Assembly (NCBI GenBank): GCA_014904845.1
Contig: MU119217.1
Coordinates: 1 to 64,000, forward strand
Direction: 5' to 3'
From: Acephala macrosclerotiorum
Lineage: Eukaryota; Ascomycota; Leotiomycetes; Helotiales; Mollisiaceae
Length of the DNA: 64,000 bases
Shown here in pieces: positions 58,562 through 64,000 of the stretch. The translations under genes and the position numbers were made by a program. The notes under the pieces are model-generated. The model was given only the letters and a program-made list of their open reading frames with translations, made no database searches and was not told the origin of the DNA. Every line of letters starts with the position of its first letter. Position 1 is the stretch's first letter.

Positions 58562-60684
58562 CTATTCCTGTTGCTGCATGTGTGTTGGAAGATTCCAACC
58601 AGCGTAGTCCTGGTGTACGAATGCCCGATCAACGGTCGGAACAGACTCCAAGACATACTGCAACGACTCGCCCAGGTCGTGGCTGTCCCTAAGACTCATG
58701 TTCTCATCCAAGACGATGTCAACCTCAACATTGAGCTTATCACCGGCGTGGTACGCTTGAAGACCCTGAATCTGCTTGATCGTTTTGGCGAACCGCATAG
58801 TGAGATACAGGAGCACGTTGCGCTCATCTGCTGTGGCTGCCGCGCCAGTGAGATTGCGAATGTGTTGAGCTGTCCAATGGGTTAGTAAAGCCTTTCGTGA
58901 ATGTTATGAGAGTTGTGGAGCTGAGCTGTTCGAAAAAGAAGGCCTCCTCGGATCTTGAGCGAAAGGCTCACTTACCCGACATTCCTGCCCAGTTGAAAAT
59001 AACAAAAAGCGAAAGAAGTAGGCCTCCTAATGCGTCCATCCACCATAGTTTGGCGTAAAAGCCGACTGTATTTGTGTCAGTATAGCCCATAGAGGAGTGA
59101 TGATTGAACAACCCAGTGGAAATATAATACTAAAAACGCTGAAGATAACATCAGTTATTGCGTCCTGTGCCTTCGAATTGGAGTCAGTTTACGCCTTTGT
59201 ATGTTATGGGAGCGCAGATTCTTGTCCCAGGAGTGAATTGCTCCGGAGCGACTCCAGAGACAGCACAAAAAGGGAATAATTATCCGAGAAATTGACACTT
59301 ACTAGAGCTTGCACACTGGAGTTCTTGACAAGTCGACACCAAAACCAACATAAGCCTTTGATGATGACTGTGCTCGACATGATGACGATCGCAGGCAGAG
59401 TAAGCTCGATAATTGAGTGATCTCCTGAGTTCAGCCTGCTGAAGCATTCGAGGGCCACCTGAAAGAAAGAAGTGACCATGATGACAGCGAAGACAAGAAC
59501 ACCAATTGGCTCCAAGCGTCTTCGTCCGACAGGGTACTGATACTGATCTTGTCTCTCGATCATTCGAGTCGTAGTCCAAACAATAGCGGTACTCAGAAAG
59601 TCAAGGGCTGCATCTACCAACGATGCTAAAACGGACAGAGAGCTTGTAAGCACAATGACCACAATTTTGCCAGCCAGGAGAATAGCATTGGCTGTCAGGT
59701 TGATGTATATGGCCACTTGGACAATAGTATCCCCGCTCTCAACGCTGTCATCCTCGAACCCTGGTATCTCGGGCTTTGGTCCATCCTCGTCGTCCTCTTC
59801 TGCAGGAAGTAAGGGTGATAGTTCGTTCACCGTGTAGATATCTCGCGGTGTTCGCTTGACTTTCTTGGATCTTGTTCCTCTACCATTTGCAGGCTTGGCT
59901 GGATCTCCTTCAGAAGAACCTGGGGTCCTTGGTTCCTCCGCGATGGTAGGTGGAACTTCTATACCCTCCCTCAACGCCGAAGAACTTGGTTCGCTACTTG
60001 GAAGATCATTGTACTCGTTCAAAAGGTCGTGAGGTAGGGAGGAGTCTAAAAGACGGTCGATGTATATATATTGTTGCAACAGATTGTTGGTCCTTTCATA
60101 GTACGCGCGGCTGTGGTACATTAGCCAAATGTTACACCATGGCAAGGCGGACGTACATTGGTTTCTTCATCCGCTTCAATTCATCTTCCGTCTTCCAATA
60201 CTTGGCTACAGAATAGATCAGCCTAATGTTCATTACTAGATCAGCTACAATGGCAATCGAATGTCTCAAAAGAGATCACGACATTATAGCCTAACGCACT
60301 CCACTTGTATCTCGGATTGCTGTTTCCTATAAGTCTCTGGCTTCGCATCTGAGGCGTATTAAGTACGACGCTCATCCGCCGTTCCTCACTTCGACGGAAA
60401 TCGTCAACATCGTCGAATTCCCTCGAGTTCCTCCGAGCTCTCTCAAACGGATTGGGGTCCTCTTCATCTGGTGTATCTGTATCTCTACCTCCGCGGTACA
60501 AGGACGATGGTCGCCGATGGAGATTGCTTAGAGATGTATGGGAGCGGCTCTTGATCAGATTTGTCAATGCCCCAGAGCCGTGAGTGACCATCGGATTCGG
60601 TTCCTCGCTGCTGAGTGCTATCCAGCCTCGTGGTCGAGGGATTCTCCCAAACTGGGGCGGCGATCTGGAAAAGCTCTCTGACAT
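58562..60684 (-). CDS. Cation diffusion facilitator, Mn-type (CDF family transporter)
   Basis: CDF proteins export divalent metals from the cytosol into vacuole, Golgi or the outside. Six exons (60684-60300, 60235-60157, 60110-59303, 59170-59113, 59065-58976, 58869-58562) give 575 residues with all phases matching. A long N-terminal cytosolic region precedes KRMKKPIRAYYERTNNLLQQ and YIYIDRLLDSSLPHDLLNEY, typical of fungal members. Membrane helices follow, with LASLVDAALDFLSTAIVW (DxxxD in TM2) and AQDAITDVIFSV (DxxxD in TM5). Two DxxxD sites are characteristic of the manganese subgroup. The C-terminal cytosolic domain has HAGDKLNVEVDIVLDENMSL, LRDSHDLGESLQYVLES and VDRAFVHQDYAGW. Two introns are long (132 and 106 bp) and contain inverted repeats. 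Confidence 0.93.
59171..59302 (-). repeat. Inverted-repeat-containing intron of the CDF gene
   Basis: On the + strand this 132-bp intron contains TTTGTATGTTATGGGAGC, CCCAGGAG, GCTCCGGAGC and GACTCCAGAGACAGC. These words match the HET-gene intron element (TTGTATGGGAGCTCCGGAGC and CTCCTGAGACAGC on one strand or the other). Relative to transcription it is inverted compared with the HET and ADE8 introns. Confidence 0.55.
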
Positions 60685-61204
60685 CTTGAAGAATAAGACT
60701 GCTAGCTGCCACCAGCAGTCTGCTGCGGTAGATATTGTAAAGTTGTTACAGAATGAGGGACATTTTGTAGGTTTTGCAAAGCAGGTGCCCGCTTTCCTCT
60801 GAATCTCTCTATTGAAGCTAACCGAGGCGCCTCGTCGTCACAATAATCCCTGTAGGCGATCAGACCGTCCGAAATCTTTAGGACGAAAATGCGGTTCCGA
60901 ACCATTTAGAGAACCCTGAAATATAATATTTACAGGTATAGTTTCTCTCGTTCAATTCTTGCGTAGGCTAGGAGTTCAGGATGAGAGTCTCCTTGGGTAA
61001 TCCTCGAAGTACAGTACCTGCAATATCAGGGCAATAGTCATTTTACACAATTCAGACGATGAGTGATGCTTTTATGAAGTCTACATTGACTCTTCTGATT
61101 CAAGTATTTGAATGTTGGTAAGTCAATCAAGCCTTTGTCAACCGTCCTACTCCAGGGTATCTAAATACGATGCACTCTAAGAACGCCAACCCAGTCATCA
61201 CCCA
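60685..61204. other. Intergenic region
   Basis: About 0.5 kb containing the CDF promoter and the 3' end of the ESC2/RAD60 gene. A 67-codon minus-strand frame at 60905 starts with an ATG but shows no homology and overlaps the CDF leader; it could be an upstream reading frame. Confidence 0.4.
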
Positions 61205-62711
61205 TCACTTAACATGTACCTCCAGCGTGTCCATGTCTTCCAAATCAAGATCCTCGACTTTATCTGAAGGGTCAAGCTCGTCGCCATCGAGATGTAATGT
61301 GATCGTCTTCTCATCTCCTAAATCGTTGGCATCCCTGAAAGCATCGGCCAACCTCTCGGCTGTAGTTGACGGTTTGACCATAAGCTTGAAGTCAGGTAAA
61401 TTCTTGGACTTCAGCACGAGCCTCGTCTTCTTCACAGGAGGCTGTTTCTGTTTCTCAACGTCATCGTCATCGCCTTCCTCCTTCTTTTTCTTAGCGGCCT
61501 CTCGCTTTAGCCAGGTCTCATGAGCTTCATTTGTCCAAGCTTCCAGATGGACACGCCCATCTGGACTAATGGAATCAGTGCTCGAGACGAGATTCCCATG
61601 TTCATCAACTTTCAATCCAAGGCCCTGTAACGTACTAAAATCGTACAATTTGTGATTTCTGTAAGTGAGAAACACTTCTTTTTTCATCTCTAGGGTCATA
61701 GGTTGACCATTGATGATCTGCCTGTCACACCACGCATGTCTGACTTCTGCCAGCTTTTGGGATATTTTCCGTTTGACTCTCAGGGCGGTTGTGTCTTTCA
61801 TCTCAGAGGAGATGAGAAGCTCAACAGTCGGGTCTGAATTTGCAGAGCCTGTTTCGAATATATCATCTTCGTCATCGTTTGAAGCATGATTCTGCTCTCC
61901 AAATGCCTTTGCTGACCGGGCAGCCTCCTCCGCTTTCTTCATTGCACGTTCCTTTGCCGCCTTGACTAGCTCTGGGAATTCCTCGTCAGAGAATAGCTCC
62001 TCTTCGACAACGGCTGACTTTGCAGGCTTTTGGGGTGAGGAAAAACCATCATCGCTGTCGATTAGAGTGATCAGCTGCTTCTTTGGACTCCGCCGTACTG
62101 ACAGTTTCATTGTTGGCTCGCCGTCTTCGCTGTCACTCAAGGTGATGCAGCCTGTAGATGCTGTAGGCTTCAGTGACTGTGGCTTCGGTGTAGTTAGGTC
62201 CCTATTGTATCTCGCTGATAGGGACGTTGGACATGCTTGGACACTGCGCGAATCTGAGCCCTGCCGTGAATGTCGACTCCCTGGCGATGAATGTGAAGAG
62301 TGCCTTGTTGCATATTAGCCAAGTGATATACAAAGGTGATACAGCCAAGCGTTCCTACATTCGAACTCTGGATATGCTGTCATCGTTATGATTGCGAGAC
62401 TCGTCCGAGGAATATTCATCGTGCATCTTCGATTGTGCAGACACCCGTCTCCTCTTGTCTTCCGGTGGAGTGATCTCTTTCGTATCTGCACTCGTTGAGG
62501 ATCTCTTGCGCTCCAATTTCAGCGATCTCTTCTGCCGCTTGCGTTCCTCCTGGGCCAGTATTTGAGGGTATAACTCTTTTGCACGGCTGAAGAACTCTAC
62601 AGCTTCTTCCGCTGCGTTAGATTTCGCGATAGCTGCTGAACTGAAGAGTGATCGTTTCTTGGGAGGAGGTGATGCCGTCTCGGGAGCAGCATCTTCAAAA
62701 GCATCGTCCAT
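61205..62711 (-). CDS. SUMO-like domain protein of the Rad60/Esc2/NIP45 family
   Basis: Family members have two SUMO-like domains, bind Ubc9 and help recombinational DNA repair and replication-fork stability. Exons 62711-62359 and 62303-61205, joined by a 55-bp intron, give 483 residues. The N-terminal third is charged and disordered with a basic helix (ILAQEERKRQKRSLKLERKR). Acidic SUMO-interaction-like strings occur (CITLSDSEDGE and LITLIDSDDGF, hydrophobic core plus Asp/Ser). The first SUMO-like domain covers PTVELLISSEMKDTTALRVK. The second is at the C-terminus, TRLVLKSKNLPDFKLMVKPS then DEKTITLHLDGDELDPSDKV, ending DMDTLEVHVK. The ATG at 62711 lies 323 bp from the divergent LSM6 start. 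Confidence 0.88.
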
Positions 62712-63034
62712 TGTGTAGAGTTTTGAATGTCGATTGAATTGATGTGTTACGATGGAGTTGTGAACGTCGGACGACGCGACGTGAATGGGTGTGCGCGAGG
62801 CTTCGAGATGCGCTAGTGATTTCCGTGAACATGAAATGTTGTAACGGCACTTCCTAAACAGCACAATATCTACGAGAAACGGAATCCAGAATCGGCTTCA
62901 GCTATTGACCGAAGGCCTATTGAACTGCTCATATCGTGCACATCTCCAGCTTGTCAAACAACAGAAGCTTGCCGGCTGCAAGTCCCACGATCACCCCGCC
63001 ATCCTCCTTCCCGACGACACAGCAGCTCAGCAAC
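62712..63034. promoter_or_regulatory. Shared divergent promoter, RAD60/ESC2-like gene and LSM6
   Basis: A 323-bp interval lies between two outward-facing start codons. No specific site was identified. Confidence 0.45.
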
Positions 63035-63378
63035 ATGGAAAACGGTGACAAAACACAATCGGAGGGCAAAGACCCCTCAGGATTCCTCAGTCAGATTATT
63101 GGCAGTTCAGTAACCGTGAAGCTGAACAGCGGAGTTGTCTACAAAGGTTTGACTCGAGGCCCTGCCGTTGACCTTGCACTAACCATGCCATAGGAGAGCT
63201 ACAGAGTATCGATGGCTACATGAACCTCGCGCTTGAAAAATGCGAGGAGCACATCGATGGAGTTAAGAAGAGAACCTATGGAGATGCGTTTGTGCGGGGC
63301 AATAATGGTTGGTTTTATACGCACTCAAGCCAACTTGTTCTAATTACGCTCTCAGTTATGTACATCTCAGCCGATTGA
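63035..63378 (+). CDS. LSM6: U6 snRNA-associated Sm-like protein LSm6
   Basis: LSm6 is a ring subunit of Lsm2-8 (U6 snRNP, nucleus) and Lsm1-7 (mRNA decapping, cytoplasm). Exons 63035-63146, 63194-63307 and 63356-63378 give 82 residues with introns of 47 and 48 bp, all in phase. The Sm1 motif is GSSVTVKLNSGVVYKGELQ with IDGYMNLALEKC, built across the first splice. The Sm2 motif is FVRGNNVMYISAD, built across the second. The protein stops directly after ISAD, a few residues shorter at the C-terminus than many homologues. The final exon is 23 bp. Confidence 0.95.
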
Positions 63379-63576
63379 TCACGAACACTTGCAGAGCAGA
63401 GCAGAATATTCCTTGGAGGGGATTTGGGAGTCATTTACGCATATTACCAGGCGTTGAGGTATATCGAAAAGCGACACTGAACAAGAGGACTAGTGGCACT
63501 CGGTAGAAGGAATTGATGACAATAGGCCTCGCTGTCCTGAAGCTATGGATCATGCCACCATGAGGATGAGGAATAC
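63379..63576. other. Intergenic gap between LSM6 and the methyltransferase-like pseudogene
   Basis: About 200 bp between two convergent genes. No feature seen. Confidence 0.4.
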
Positions 63577-64000
63577 TCAAACCCGAGACGTAAAATAAAG
63601 ATACGTAACACCATGCAAGGCTATTTCCCCCTTGTCATTACGCTCCGTGTCTCCCTTTTTCAACACAGTGAACACCTTCTGGCGGACTTCTTCTCTTTCG
63701 CTCTCATCAAGATTCGCAATCTGAGAAAGAGTTGTGTATCTCCCTCATATAGCCTCCTCGGACATCCAGACAGTCCACTGAACAGTCTCTTCTCCGAGTG
63801 GAAACGAGAATATCGGGAAGTTTTGCGTAAAAGTATTTTTGAGAGCCTGAAGAGGAGTTGAGTCTTGTTGCTTCTCAAATACCTGCTTCCATTTCATATG
63901 TCTGAACCTGGGATGGCCATCCTCAAGAGCAAGCACAATATCCTTCAACTTCTGCTCCCAACTTGTTGCTGACGGCCATTCCCTGGGTGCATTGTCTATA
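63577..64000 (-). pseudogene. 3' part of a SAM-dependent methyltransferase-like gene with in-frame stop
   Basis: The minus-strand frame enters from the window edge and reads APREWPSATSWEQKLKDIV, then DGHPRFRHMKWKQVFEKQ, FPLGEETVQWTVWMSEEAI, a TGA stop (63747-63745), and in the same frame GRYTTLSQIANLDESERE and NDKGEIALHGVTYLYFTSRV to a second stop at 63577. This is the C-terminal part of fungal class I SAM methyltransferases (Tmt1/Crg1-like), where EEAxWxRYxTLSQIANL is expected. The stop sits where the family has Trp, so TGG to TGA is the simplest change. The N-terminal catalytic half lies outside the window. No splice signals around the stop would remove it. Confidence 0.75.

Overview
This is 64 kb of nuclear DNA from a filamentous ascomycete (Pezizomycotina; gene content and style fit a Leotiomycete such as a Helotiales member, but that placement is inference). 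Coding sequences are broken by short spliceosomal introns, mostly 43-80 bp, with GTRAGT-like donors, CTRAY-like branch points and YAG acceptors. Housekeeping genes of typical ascomycete form (MEX67, ERV46, BUB2, ADE8, RIB4, LSM6) sit next to filamentous-fungus families (HET domain, BTB/POZ, Ser/Thr-rich cupredoxin, DUF3074). All gene models below were built by joining reading frames across introns whose phases match; coordinates run from start to stop codon and include introns.

Layout. 1-6 kb: an unrecognised four-exon gene, an ATP-grasp (D-Ala-D-Ala-ligase-like) gene with a damaged splice donor, and ERV46. 6-16 kb: MEX67, then a long gene-poor stretch, then a SulP sulfate permease. 16-25 kb: a 333-bp dispersed repeat, BUB2, an AIM6-like secreted phosphodiesterase, a zinc-motif/RGG/Gln-rich protein and a small basic protein. 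25-37 kb is an accessory island: a BTB pseudogene, a large HET-domain gene, the second, inverted copy of the 333-bp repeat, unrecognised genes, a 16-bp minisatellite and two intact BTB paralogues. 37-46 kb: a START/SRPBCC-like protein, a Ser/Pro-rich intronless gene, a long gene-poor stretch and ADE8. 46-56 kb: an extracellular Ser/Thr-rich cupredoxin membrane protein, a THOC5-like subunit, a DUF3074 protein head to head with RIB4, and a large disordered protein. 56-64 kb: gene-poor DNA, a Mn-type cation diffusion facilitator, an ESC2/RAD60-type SUMO-like protein head to head with LSM6, and the 3' part of a methyltransferase-like gene carrying an in-frame stop.

The most interesting signal is at the intron level. 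Unusually long introns in three unrelated genes (HET, ADE8, CDF) contain inverted repeats built from the same words (TTGTATG next to GGGAGC, and GCTCCGGA). The HET and ADE8 introns also align to each other near the donor and at the branch/acceptor. They look like introner-like elements or MITEs that have become introns. A separate 317-333 bp element with internal inverted repeats occurs as an inverted pair at 16.1 and 29.6 kb. The HET gene, the BTB paralogues with one decayed copy, and these repeats together suggest a recently rearranged island. Little physiological coupling between neighbours is evident, as is usual in a fungal genome; MEX67 and the THOC5-like gene both act in mRNA export but lie 42 kb apart.
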